From Acidobacteriota bacterium (lineage in GTDB: Bacteria; Acidobacteriota; Aminicenantia; Aminicenantales; Saccharicenantaceae): a DNA stretch of 64,000 nucleotides. The notes below the pieces were generated by a model, which was given only the letters and a program-made list of their open reading frames with translations, searched no databases and was not told the DNA's origin. The stretch is from positions 714,293 through 778,292 of the forward strand of contig JBDKSB010000012.1 in assembly GCA_039683095.1 (NCBI GenBank), written 5' to 3'. The position numbers and the translations under genes are program-made. Positions 1 through 9,588 of the stretch are shown piece after piece (within the stretch, counting starts at the first letter, position 1; each line of letters opens with the position of its first letter).

Positions 1-526
1 TGGCCCCGTGGCCGAAGATGACGGTCAGCGGATGGTCGGCCAGCCGCTCGGGGATCGTCCGGGTCAGCTCGGGCGAGCCGCTGGGCACGGCGAACCAATC
101 GACGGGGATGGCCGGGCCAAGGCAGTGGCGGGCCAGGGGGTCGACCGGGACGAAGTCCGGCGGCTTTTCCGGCTTGGGGGCGTCGTCGAGCGTGGCCATG
201 ACCAGGTCCTTGAGATGGGCGTGCATCGAGGCCCGGACGCCCGGCAGGGCCAGGATGCGGGCGTGGATATCGGTCTCCGAGGAGGCCTTGTAGTAGCCGT
301 AGTCGGTCTCCGTGGCCGAGAGGAAGCAGATCTGGCTCGGCTCGAGGTCGCCCTTCTGCGAGCCGGTGGCCGTGATGACGATCTCGTCCCGGCCGTCCGC
401 GCCGGTCCGGCGGACGGCCATGTTGCCGCTGTGGCTGTCCTGGATGTCATAGGCGAGCGAGGCCCGGCCGAGGGCCTGGAACTCCCGGAAAAGATCGCCC
501 GCCGCCTGCCACTTGGATCCGCTCAT
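1..526 (-). CDS. Class II aldolase/adducin-family protein (partial, C-terminus off the window)
   Basis: The minus strand is open from an ATG at 526 to the window edge, giving the first 175 residues. The protein matches the zinc-dependent class II (RhaD/FucA/AraD) aldolase fold. It has an early SGNMA loop, a TGSQKGDL segment, an SSETDIHARIL stretch carrying the conserved glutamate, and MHAH supplying two of the usual metal histidines. A GHGA motif lies at the very end. Class II members cleave or epimerise phosphorylated sugars, and some act as decarboxylases; the substrate cannot be read here. The start overlaps the stop of the upstream aldehyde oxidoreductase by four bases, so the two are probably co-translated. 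An aldolase that releases an aldehyde next to an aldehyde oxidoreductase suggests linked chemistry, which is inference. Confidence 0.85.
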   Translation of the reverse strand, partial: MSGSKWQAAGDLFREFQALGRASLAYDIQDSHSGNMAVRRTGADGRDEIVITATGSQKGDLEPSQICFLSATETDYGYYKASSETDIHARILALPGVRASMHAHLKDLVMATLDDAPKPEKPPDFVPVDPLARHCLGPAIPVDWFAVPSGSPELTRTIPERLADHPLTVIFGHGA

Positions 527-2379
527 CGCCGGCTCTCCTCGATCCGCAGGGCCCGCAGGAGCCCGGGCGTCGGACGGCCGTCCCGGTCCCAGCCGCGGAC
601 GTCGTAATAATCCCTCTTCATCCGCTCCTGGTCGTCCCGGCTGACGCGGCGCTCCCGGCCCTCGATGACGATGGGCGCGTCGGCGAAGCGGTCCGGCAGG
701 GCGTCGTCGTCCGCGGTCGCGCCGGCCTCGATGTTGAACTGCCGCTCGAGCGCGGCCACGCGGTTCTCGATCTCCTCGAGCCGGGCCACGGAGAAGTCGC
801 GGCCGGTGACGCCGCTGACCATCCGGGCCCAGGGGTCGGCCGAGAAGGCGTAGCCGGTGAAGCGGCAGACTCCCAGGCTGTCCTGGAGGATGCCGAGGTT
901 CTGCATGTTGCGGATGGCGATGGGCGACTGGAGCAGGCTGAAGCGCGGGATCTCCTTGGCCCCGCCGAAAAAGGCCAGCGACACGGCGTAGCCGCCGCGG
1001 AGATGGCAGGCCCCGGACGGCGAGGTCATGTAGCCGAGGGCCTGGGTGTAGGAGGCCCGCGGGTCGTAGGCCGGGAGCTCCAGCTTCTTGACGGTCATGG
1101 CCAGGTCCGGACGGCCGCGGCCGGCGGCCAGGCGGTAGGCCCCTTCGGCCAGGGCCGCGCCGATCCCCTCGCGCCGGGCCGTCATCCCGACCAGCGCCTC
1201 GAGGGCCTCGGCGCCGCCGAACGAAAGGTCGATCCCTCCCGTCTCGCCGGGGTCGATGAGCCCGAGCCCGGCCAGCTCCATGGCGCAGGCCACCGTGCCG
1301 CCGTAGCTCATGGTGTCCAGGCCGAGCTCGTTGGCCCGGTAGTTGGCCCGGGTGATGGCGGCCATGTCGTAGATGCCGCAGAGCGGGCCCATCAGGACCA
1401 TCGTCTCGTACTCCGGCCCTTCGCCGCGCTCCTCGCGCCCGTCGCGGCCGGCGACGCGGGTGTGACGCTGGCAGCCGATCGGGCAAAGGTAGCAGGAGCC
1501 GGCCTTCTCGAGCAGGGTCTTGGCCAGGGTCTCCCCGGAGACGCGATCGACGTCCTCGTCGCGGTGGGTGCAGTCCTGGAAGTTCCGGTGCGGCAGCATG
1601 GCGATGAGGTTGATCAGCTCGACCAGCCCGGCCGTGCCCAGGTCGCGCATGAGGCGCTTGGTGACCGGGGCCTGCTTCATGAGGTAAAGGCCCTGGTCCA
1701 GGCCGGACTGGAACTTCTCCTTGTCGGCGACGGCGATCTTCTCCCGCCCCCGGACGCGGACGGCCTTGAGCTTCTTGCCGCCCCAGACGGCGCCCGCCCC
1801 GCACCGGCCGTAGACGCGGTTGCGGTCGTTGGCCACGACGGCGAAGCGGACCAGGTTCTCCCCCGCCGGACCGATGCAGAGGACGCGGGCCGGCCGCCCC
1901 GGCTCGGAGGCCGCGGCCAGGAGGTCGTTCGTCTCGTGGATCGTCTTGCCCCACAGGTCGTCCGCGGGCCGGATCTCAGCCCGGCCCGGGGCGATGTCGA
2001 TCATCACCGGGAAAGCCGCGGCGCCCGTGACGACCAGGGCGTCCCAGCCGGCCGCCTTGAAGGCCGCGCCCCAGGTCCCGCCGGAATTGGACGTGCCGAT
2101 GACGCCCGTGAGCGGCGACTTGAAGACCATGTGGCCCCGGCCGGCGGTCGGGGCGCTCGTGCCGACGAGCGGCGAGGAGGCGATGACGAAGGCGTTGTCC
2201 GGCCCCAGCGGCTCGCAGGCCGGGTCGATCGTGTCGTAGAGGAGCCGGGTCGCCAGGCCCCGGCCGCCGAGATAGTCCAGGGCCGTGGCCGGGTCGAGCG
2301 GCTCGGTCCGGACCTCGCCGCGGCTGAGGTCGGCGACGAGGACCCGGCCGAAGTAGCCGGAGATAGGATAGTCGGACAT
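523..2379 (-). CDS. aor: Aldehyde ferredoxin oxidoreductase (tungsten-type)
   Basis: This 618-residue protein is close to the usual AOR length of about 600. The family oxidises aldehydes to carboxylic acids with ferredoxin as acceptor, using a tungsto-bispterin and one [4Fe-4S] cluster in the cytoplasm. The N-terminal domain shows the family signatures GYFGRVLVADLS, LGGRGLATRLL and TGVIGTSNSGG. Cluster ligands are visible as C296, C299 and C303 (CYLCPIGC) plus C505 (SLGVCRF), matching the arrangement of archaeal AOR. A MoaD-like gene lies upstream, fitting pterin cofactor supply. A plausible promoter (2391-2419) lies just upstream of the ATG. Related enzymes (FOR, GAPOR, WOR) share the fold, so the substrate is unresolved. 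An amino-acid fermenter would use such an enzyme on aldehydes derived from 2-oxo acids. Confidence 0.93.
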   Translation of the reverse strand: MSDYPISGYFGRVLVADLSRGEVRTEPLDPATALDYLGGRGLATRLLYDTIDPACEPLGPDNAFVIASSPLVGTSAPTAGRGHMVFKSPLTGVIGTSNSGGTWGAAFKAAGWDALVVTGAAAFPVMIDIAPGRAEIRPADDLWGKTIHETNDLLAAASEPGRPARVLCIGPAGENLVRFAVVANDRNRVYGRCGAGAVWGGKKLKAVRVRGREKIAVADKEKFQSGLDQGLYLMKQAPVTKRLMRDLGTAGLVELINLIAMLPHRNFQDCTHRDEDVDRVSGETLAKTLLEKAGSCYLCPIGCQRHTRVAGRDGREERGEGPEYETMVLMGPLCGIYDMAAITRANYRANELGLDTMSYGGTVACAMELAGLGLIDPGETGGIDLSFGGAEALEALVGMTARREGIGAALAEGAYRLAAGRGRPDLAMTVKKLELPAYDPRASYTQALGYMTSPSGACHLRGGYAVSLAFFGGAKEIPRFSLLQSPIAIRNMQNLGILQDSLGVCRFTGYAFSADPWARMVSGVTGRDFSVARLEEIENRVAALERQFNIEAGATADDDALPDRFADAPIVIEGRERRVSRDDQERMKRDYYDVRGWDRDGRPTPGLLRALRIEESRR

Positions 2380-2390
2380 CGTCGGCGTCT

Positions 2391-2419
2391 ACGATATCAA
2401 ATCGCCCGGCAGCCCGCAA
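2391..2419 (-). promoter_or_regulatory. Predicted sigma-70 promoter of the AOR-aldolase pair
   Basis: On the minus strand TTGCGG (2414-2419) is followed after 17 bases by TATCGT (2391-2396). The expected transcription start is about five bases before the AOR ATG at 2379, leaving almost no leader. Hexamer matches are moderate (4/6 each), so this rests mainly on the exact spacing. Confidence 0.4.
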
Positions 2420-2486
2420 ATGCGTCGGGGTCGGCGGGCCGAACGGCCCGAATGATCCTCGAGCCGGGCGAAGACGGCCCCGGGGC

Positions 2487-2756
2487 TCACCCCCCGCCGA
2501 GCATGGGGAAGATCGCCAGCGTGTCGCCGTCGGCGAGCGGCGTCGACAGGCCGCGCGAGGGGGGCGCGCCGTTGATCAGGACGACCAGGTGCGGCTTGAG
2601 CTCGGCCCCGGCGAAGATCTCGGCCCGGCGGGCCTGCGTGTCGGTCAAGACTTCCAGGACGTCGCCGACCGTGGCGGCCTCGTCGAGGACGAGGCCCCGC
2701 TCGCGGGCGCCGAAGAGGTCTCGGAAATAGGCGAAGAACTTGATCTTGAGGGTCAT
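2487..2756 (-). CDS. moaD: MoaD/ThiS-family sulfur carrier protein
   Basis: This 89-residue beta-grasp protein begins MTLKIKFFAYFRDLFG and ends with the diagnostic di-glycine (PMLGGG). In the MoaD/ThiS family that C-terminus is adenylylated and thiocarboxylated to donate sulfur. I chose the ATG at 2756 because the MoaD fold begins there and it overlaps the upstream NTPase stop by four bases; the frame stays open further upstream without family similarity. With AOR next in line, its likely job is dithiolene sulfur insertion into the pterin of tungsten or molybdenum enzymes. AOR clusters often carry a dedicated MoaD. Confidence is high for the family and moderate for a role specific to AOR. Confidence 0.88.
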   Translation of the reverse strand: MTLKIKFFAYFRDLFGARERGLVLDEAATVGDVLEVLTDTQARRAEIFAGAELKPHLVVLINGAPPSRGLSTPLADGDTLAIFPMLGGG

Positions 2757-3295
2757 GTGGTCTGAGCGGCTCCGAATAGACGGCGTTCCAGGCTGGCCCG
2801 GGCGGCCGGGTCCCGGACGTCGACGACCGCCGAAACCGGGCGGGCCAGGAGGGCGGCGAAGTCGTCGAGGATGTCCTCGCGGATGACCAGGAGGGAACTC
2901 CCGCTCCGGACGGCGAGCGCGCCGCGCAGGGCCGCCCACAGGCCGCCGCCCGCGAGCTCCAGGGGACCCGCCTCGTCGACGACCAGGAGGCCTTGGGGAC
3001 GGGCGTCGCGGAGGATCGCCCGGGCCCGTTCGAGCGCCTCCGGGACGAAGATGTAAGGACCGACGCGTTCGGCCCCGGCTTCCACGTCCCGGCGCAGGTA
3101 GGGCCGGCGCCGGCCCGTGCCGATCTCGAGAAGATCGTAGCCGGTCCCCGCGCCTCCGGCTGCCGCCGGGCTGAGGAACCCGTCGCAGGCCAGGCCCCGC
3201 GCCCGCCAGGACGCGAGACAGCCTGCGAGCAAGGTCGTTTTGCCCCCGTGGACGGGCCCGGTCAGAACGAGGATCATCGGCCTACGCCGGGTCAT
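2753..3295 (-). CDS. THEP1-like nucleoside-triphosphatase
   Basis: This 180-residue P-loop protein has a Walker A at residues 13-20 (GPVHGGKT), a Walker B near 103 (LLVVDEAGPLEL) and the segment GPYIFVPEALERA, typical of the THEP1/NTPase_1 group (PF03266). Members hydrolyse NTPs in vitro and their role is poorly defined. A second in-frame ATG six codons in (MILVLTG) is an equally good start, since the P-loop strand begins there. It lies 28 bases after pilQ and overlaps the MoaD-like gene by four bases. The MoaD/AOR context makes a cofactor-related role (MobB-like nucleotide handling) possible, but nothing in the sequence proves it. Confidence 0.75.
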   Translation of the reverse strand: MTRRRPMILVLTGPVHGGKTTLLAGCLASWRARGLACDGFLSPAAAGGAGTGYDLLEIGTGRRRPYLRRDVEAGAERVGPYIFVPEALERARAILRDARPQGLLVVDEAGPLELAGGGLWAALRGALAVRSGSSLLVIREDILDDFAALLARPVSAVVDVRDPAARASLERRLFGAAQTT

Positions 3296-3323
3296 TCACG
3301 AGCGTTTTCATGAATGGTCCGGG

Positions 3324-5468
3324 CTAGCGGATGTTGACGGTGGCCTCGCCGGTCTCCAGGACGATGGCCTGGCCCATGGGGCTCCCGGCCGAGGCGCTGG
3401 CGAACCCCAGCGAGGCCTGGCCCTGGCTGACCGAGGTGAACACGAGCACCGCCAGGACGCCCCGGCCCTTGAAGCCGCGGCCGCCGGGAGGGCTGGAGAA
3501 GCCGATCGTGCAGGTCCCGCCGCTGATGCTCTTGAGGAAGGGAACGTTCTCGCCGAGCTGGCGCAGGCCGCCCCCCTCGAGGACGTCCTTGAGCTTGAGG
3601 ATGCGCGGGTCGAACGTCAGCACCAGGGAGGCGTTGCCGATCTCCTGGTCGCTCGAGAGCTCGACGTTCATCCGGAACTCCCGCTCGCGCGGGGCCTCGA
3701 AGCTGGCCGGCGAGAGGTAGACGCCGCTCGCGCCCTTGTCCTCGGGCTCGGCCGGCTCTTCCCGGGCCGCCGCGGCCGCCTCGCGCGGATTGGACGCGGC
3801 GACGCCCGAGATCCCGCCGGTGACGCCGGAGAGGTTGTCGGGATCGACCCAGAGGGGCTTGGCGTCTTCCTCGGAGACGGCGAGCTCGCGGATGATGTGC
3901 GGGGTGATGGTCAGGACGACGTCGGTCTGCTGGATCTCCTTCTTGGTCGCGGCGAAGAGGTTGCCCAGCAGGGGGATGTCCTTGAGCCAGGAGATGCCGC
4001 CGACCGAGACCCGCTCCTCGTCCCGGAGCAGGCCGGCCAGCAGGTTCGTCTCGCCGTCCCTGAGCCGGACCGTGTTCTTGACCTCGCGGTTGGCGATGAT
4101 CGGGATGTCGGCCGTCCCCGTCCCGGCGATCGAGGAGATCGCGATCTCGATCTCCAGGGTGACCTCCCCTTCCAGGTGGACCTTGGGCGTCATCTTGATG
4201 GTGATGCCGATGTCCGTCATGGTGTAGTTGACGATGGGCACGTTCGAGACGCCGCCGGCGGCGTAGGCCGCGAACTGGGAATTGACGAAGGGCACTTTCT
4301 GCCCGACGACGTACTCGATCTTCTCCCCGGCCAAGCCGCGGATCTTCGGCTGGGCGATGATCTTGGTGTCCGAATCGGCGGCGATGATGTTGGCCAGGGC
4401 CGTGGGCACGGTCATCTGGTAGTTGGCCAGGTCGCCGAAGTTGATCATGGTCCCGTCGGCGTTCTTGATCGGGAAATAGCCCTTGGAGTCGGCCGTGCCG
4501 GGCACGAACTGAAGGGCCAGGTTGCCGCTGGTGAGGTCGATGCCGTAGTTCTTCTCCCGGACCCGGTCGACCTCCATTATCTCGACGTCGATCAGGACCT
4601 CGGCCTTGGGCTTGTCCCACTGGCGGAGCAGCTTCTCGGCCAGGGCCACGGCCTGCGGCGTGTCCCGGATAGTGACCGAGTTGAGGTTCTTGTCGACCTG
4701 GACGGACGGGACCTTGTACATCGTCTTGACCATCTGAGTCAGGCGCATCTGGACGTCGTTCGCGTCGATGTTCGACAGGTAGAACGTCTTGATGGCGTTC
4801 AGCTCGTACTGCATCCGCTTCTGGACGTTGTCCGGGACGATGATGACCGTCCGCTCGTCGATGACCCGCGAGAAATTCTTGCTGGCGACGCAGAGGAAGT
4901 TGACGGCCTGCTGGAGGTCCTTGCCGGTCAGGTCGATGGCCAGGTTGGTGTCGCGGAAGGTGTCGTCATAGAGGAAGTTCACGCCGGCCACGCGCCCCAG
5001 GGTCTGGAAGATCGAGCGCAGCGAGACCTCGTTGCGGAAGCTCAGGTCGAGCGGCTGGCCGGCCCCCTTGAGCCGGACCGGGCCCTCGAGCTTCTCGCCG
5101 TTCCTGGCCGCCTTCTCCGGCGGGGCCAGCAGGGCCTTCAGCTCGGCCCCCGCCCGGTAGTTCTTCGGGTCGAAGAACAGGGCCTTCTGGTAGTTGAGCT
5201 CGGCTTCCTTCTTCTTGTTCTGCTCGACGAGGGTCCGGGCGGCCTGGAGGTAGAAGAGGCTGGCCGCGTTCCGGGCCCGGAAGAGGGCGATCCGGTAGGT
5301 CGCGTCGTTCGGATGATCGAGGGCCGCCTTCTGGTACTGGCGGACGGCCTCCTCGTAGTTCTGGTTGATCTCGGCCTTGACGCCCTGCCGGTAGTCGAGG
5401 CTGAGCGTCTGGCAGGCGCCGGCCGCAAGGAGGAGGATCATGATCGGGACGATGGCGTTTCGCTTCAT
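3324..5468 (-). CDS. pilQ: PilQ/GspD-type secretin lipoprotein with C-terminal cohesin-like domain
   Basis: This 714-residue protein would form the outer-membrane ring through which a type IV pilus or type II pseudopilus passes. The N-terminus has a lipoprotein signal peptide with lipobox LAAGAC (Cys19). TPR-like repeats span about 25-125, followed by an STN-like domain (about 150-212), a secretin N domain (about 225-295) and the secretin barrel (about 300-530) with the signature DIPLLGNLF and DVVLTITPHIIR. After a low-complexity linker, residues about 575-714 form an extra beta-rich domain with cohesin-like features (SPASFEA, LVLTFDPRILKL, GRGVLAVLVFTS). That last domain is absent from classical proteobacterial PilQ. 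The gene ends the pil operon and its start overlaps the PilP-like stop by four bases. Confidence 0.92.
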   Translation of the reverse strand: MKRNAIVPIMILLLAAGACQTLSLDYRQGVKAEINQNYEEAVRQYQKAALDHPNDATYRIALFRARNAASLFYLQAARTLVEQNKKKEAELNYQKALFFDPKNYRAGAELKALLAPPEKAARNGEKLEGPVRLKGAGQPLDLSFRNEVSLRSIFQTLGRVAGVNFLYDDTFRDTNLAIDLTGKDLQQAVNFLCVASKNFSRVIDERTVIIVPDNVQKRMQYELNAIKTFYLSNIDANDVQMRLTQMVKTMYKVPSVQVDKNLNSVTIRDTPQAVALAEKLLRQWDKPKAEVLIDVEIMEVDRVREKNYGIDLTSGNLALQFVPGTADSKGYFPIKNADGTMINFGDLANYQMTVPTALANIIAADSDTKIIAQPKIRGLAGEKIEYVVGQKVPFVNSQFAAYAAGGVSNVPIVNYTMTDIGITIKMTPKVHLEGEVTLEIEIAISSIAGTGTADIPIIANREVKNTVRLRDGETNLLAGLLRDEERVSVGGISWLKDIPLLGNLFAATKKEIQQTDVVLTITPHIIRELAVSEEDAKPLWVDPDNLSGVTGGISGVAASNPREAAAAAREEPAEPEDKGASGVYLSPASFEAPREREFRMNVELSSDQEIGNASLVLTFDPRILKLKDVLEGGGLRQLGENVPFLKSISGGTCTIGFSSPPGGRGFKGRGVLAVLVFTSVSQGQASLGFASASAGSPMGQAIVLETGEATVNIR

Positions 5469-5932
5469 GGCCGGTCTCCTTGTCTCGGGAACGTCTTGGT
5501 CTCGCCGGAGGGGCCCTGGACGACGATGGCCTCGGCCGACAGGCTGATGACCTTGTAGCCGGGGGCGATCTCCTCGCCCTCCTTGACCGACATGGTCTGG
5601 CCGCCGCGGAGGACGAGGGCGATCGTCTGCCCGCCGGACTTGATGGCCCCGATGTAGCTCATGTTCAGGTCGAAGGCCGGCGCCGCCGCGGCGGCCGGGC
5701 CGCCGCCGGACGGCTGGGCCGCGGGCCGGGCCGGCCGGAGGGAGACGGCCGCGGAGGCCGCGGACTTGGGCCGGAAGATGTCGCGCAGGGGCGCCGCCGG
5801 CTCGGCCGGGCCGAAGACCAGCAGGTCCTTGCGGACCAGGGGCTTGGCCGCCTCGCCGGCCGGGGACGCGAACATGGCCAGGGCGCCGCCGAGGGCGAAG
5901 AGCGCGGCCGCGCGGATCATCCTAGATGCCAT
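5465..5932 (-). CDS. pilP: PilP-like periplasmic pilus assembly protein
   Basis: This 155-residue protein sits where PilP belongs, between PilO and the secretin. It has an N-terminal hydrophobic signal segment, a proline/alanine-rich linker (about 50-90) and a C-terminal beta domain of the PilP/GspC HR type (MSYIGAIKSGGQTIALV, then GEEIAPGYKVISLSAEAI). PilP links the inner-membrane PilMNO platform to the secretin. Two starts are possible: ATG 5932, overlapping the pilO end, or ATG 5920, just after the pilO stop. I report the longer. Sequence conservation in PilP is weak, so position and domain shape carry much of the call. Confidence 0.75.
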   Translation of the reverse strand: MASRMIRAAALFALGGALAMFASPAGEAAKPLVRKDLLVFGPAEPAAPLRDIFRPKSAASAAVSLRPARPAAQPSGGGPAAAAAPAFDLNMSYIGAIKSGGQTIALVLRGGQTMSVKEGEEIAPGYKVISLSAEAIVVQGPSGETKTFPRQGDRP

Positions 5933-6482
5933 AATATCCCGCCACCGTCAGTTTGGCGTTCAGCCGTTCGCCGCCCGATCCGGTCCTCGGGAACTCGAGC
6001 TTCTCGATGACCAGGAACTTGGGGAAGGACTCCAGGACGGCCAGGAGCTTTTTCAGCCCGGCGTAGGTCCCCGAGTAGGTGAAGGTGATGAGCGTCTTGC
6101 GGACCTGCTCCTTCTCCATGTCGGAATACGCGTAGTTGAGGTCGGTGATGGAGGTCCCGGCTTCGGCGAAGATGCGCTCTAGGTCCCGGCGCAGGGCCGG
6201 GAACCCGGCGCCCTCCTCGTAGAAGAGGCTGGCCCGGAGCTCGGCCAGGTCGCGCCCGGCGTCCTCCCAGCGCGCCCATTCGGCCTTGGCCTTGTCGCGG
6301 GCCTGGAAGGTCCGCTGGGCCGTCTCGTTCAGGCGGAACGAGGCCGCCCGCTCCCGGACGAGGCCGCCCCGGACACGGACGAAAAGGACGAGCAGGACGG
6401 CCAGGGCCAGGACCGCGGCCAGACCGAGCCGGGCGAGCGTCCGGCGCTCCCTGTCGTCGAGCATGTCAAAGAGGGCGTTCAT
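5922..6482 (-). CDS. pilO: PilO inner-membrane pilus assembly protein
   Basis: This 186-residue protein has a short cytoplasmic N-terminus, one transmembrane helix at about 18-36, a charged coiled-coil stretch and a C-terminal ferredoxin-like periplasmic domain. That is the standard PilO/GspM-like architecture. PilO pairs with PilN and contacts PilP to align the inner-membrane platform. It overlaps PilN by 17 bases and PilP by 11 bases, consistent with translational coupling. The recognisable motif is the late TFTYSGTYAGLKKLLAVLES segment, typical of the PilO family. Confidence 0.85.
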   Translation of the reverse strand: MNALFDMLDDRERRTLARLGLAAVLALAVLLVLFVRVRGGLVRERAASFRLNETAQRTFQARDKAKAEWARWEDAGRDLAELRASLFYEEGAGFPALRRDLERIFAEAGTSITDLNYAYSDMEKEQVRKTLITFTYSGTYAGLKKLLAVLESFPKFLVIEKLEFPRTGSGGERLNAKLTVAGYYGI

Positions 6483-7032
6483 AGGTCGCTGAGATCTCCG
6501 CCACGAGACGGCCGTCCTCGCTCCGCTGGTCGCCTCCGGCCCTGACGTCCTTGAAGCCGCCGGCGCCGAGATTGTCGAGGAAAACCAGCAGGTCGTCCAG
6601 GTTGCGCGAGGTCACCCGCATCTGCAGGGCCACCCCGCCCTCGGGCGTGAAGCTCGGGGTTAGGGCGGTGATGTAGCTCGGCCCGGGCAGGGCCTTCTCG
6701 AGCTCGGTGAAAAGCCCGGTCCAGGAGAACATCTTGCGCCGGATGAGATTGTTGGCCAGGTCCACCCGGCCCTGGCTGAGCTTCGTTTCCCGGTCGATGT
6801 CGGCCGTCAGGCGCTTCTCCTCGCGGACGGCCTCGGTCTGGAGCCGGCGGGTCTCGGCGTTCGCGGCCTTGAGCCGCGAAGCTTCTCCGCCTTGCTTGAC
6901 GACGACGAACGCGGCCAGGCCGGCCAGGACGGCGAGCAGGCCGGCCAGGCCCCGGACCGCGGCCAGGTACAGCCGGCGGTTGCGGAGCGGCCGGGTGGCC
7001 AGGTTCAGGTTGAGCGGGGCTCCGTTCATCAT
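6466..7032 (-). CDS. pilN: PilN inner-membrane pilus assembly protein
   Basis: This 188-residue bitopic protein starts MMNGAPLNLNLATRPLRNRR, containing the conserved NLNLATRP motif that binds PilM in the cytoplasm. A transmembrane helix follows at about 24-46, then coiled coil and a periplasmic ferredoxin-like domain. The ATG at 7032 overlaps the PilM stop in an ATGA arrangement. Upstream in-frame codons lack similarity, which fixes the start. With PilM, PilO and PilP it forms the alignment subcomplex. Confidence 0.88.
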   Translation of the reverse strand: MMNGAPLNLNLATRPLRNRRLYLAAVRGLAGLLAVLAGLAAFVVVKQGGEASRLKAANAETRRLQTEAVREEKRLTADIDRETKLSQGRVDLANNLIRRKMFSWTGLFTELEKALPGPSYITALTPSFTPEGGVALQMRVTSRNLDDLLVFLDNLGAGGFKDVRAGGDQRSEDGRLVAEISATYERPL

Positions 7033-7958
7033 AGGATCTGTCCGATCAGGGGGGCGAGGACGGCCTTGTGGGCCTCGGTCCAGGCCTCCGGGGCCCGGTA
7101 ATCGAGGGCCTCGACCGGCAGGGCGGTCCGCTCGCGGAGCCGGGCCTGGATGGCCCCGAACTCGGCCGCGGCGGCGCAGCGGAGCCACAGGGCTTCGACC
7201 CGGATCTTGTCCCGGTCCTCGAGGAAGCGGACGGTGTTCCCGGCCTCCCGGACGATGTTCTCTTCGCGCTCCCGCTCGGGCGCTTCGCCGGGCCGTCCGA
7301 TGTCCTTCTGCCGGTACATCGTCCAGCCGCCGTCCGCCAGGGCCATGGCCGTCAGGGTCTCGTCCTCGATGTTGAAGAGGACGCCGTTCTTCCGGCCGTC
7401 TCTCCGGACCAGGTTGACCAGGGCCAGGGACGGGGCCGTCACCAGGACCGGCTTCAGGCCGGCCTTCTCGAACAGGGACTCGTATTCCCAGATGACCACC
7501 TGGCGGGCCAGGACCGCGATGACCTGGCGCGCCCCCCGTCCGGGCGCCGCGGCGTAGTCCAGCCGGGCGTCCTCGGGGATGAGCGGCATCTGCTTGGCGA
7601 TGCGCCAGCGGAGGAAGGTCTCCCGCTCCTTGCGGGGGCCAGGGAACGAATCCACGGCCAGGACGAAGACGCGCACGGACGGCTCGGGGATGAGCAGGGC
7701 GGCGGTGCCGGACGACAGGCGCAGGTTCTTCAGGCCCTGGGCGATGGCTTCCTCGAGGGCGGCCGGATCGGTCACGTTGGGCCGGTCGAACGACGGCACG
7801 ACCGGCCGCTCCCGGAAGGGCTGGACGAAGCCGCCCTTGACCGACCCGTCGCCCCGGCTGACCCGGATGCCGCTGAGATGGCCGGGGGCGATCTGGAAGA
7901 CGGCCTCCGGCAGGAGCCGCTCGGTGAAATAAGTCCTCAGCCGGCTGCCGGTGGTCAC
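7029..7958 (-). CDS. pilM: PilM-like cytoplasmic actin-fold pilus assembly protein
   Basis: This 309-residue protein occupies the PilM position upstream of pilN, and its content fits the actin-like PilM/GspL cytoplasmic fold. Visible elements include RETFLRWRIAKQMPL, a common PilM helix, and the NIVREAGNTVRFLED region near the C-terminal half. PilM binds nucleotide and the PilN N-terminal peptide. The sequence is shorter than E. coli- or Thermus-type PilM (about 350-380) and the phosphate loops are not obvious by eye, so ATP binding is uncertain. It lies four bases downstream of pilB. Confidence 0.8.
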   Translation of the reverse strand: MTTGSRLRTYFTERLLPEAVFQIAPGHLSGIRVSRGDGSVKGGFVQPFRERPVVPSFDRPNVTDPAALEEAIAQGLKNLRLSSGTAALLIPEPSVRVFVLAVDSFPGPRKERETFLRWRIAKQMPLIPEDARLDYAAAPGRGARQVIAVLARQVVIWEYESLFEKAGLKPVLVTAPSLALVNLVRRDGRKNGVLFNIEDETLTAMALADGGWTMYRQKDIGRPGEAPEREREENIVREAGNTVRFLEDRDKIRVEALWLRCAAAAEFGAIQARLRERTALPVEALDYRAPEAWTEAHKAVLAPLIGQIL

Positions 7959-7962
7959 GCGG

Positions 7963-9584
<1,622 letters not shown>

Positions 9585-9588
<4 letters not shown>

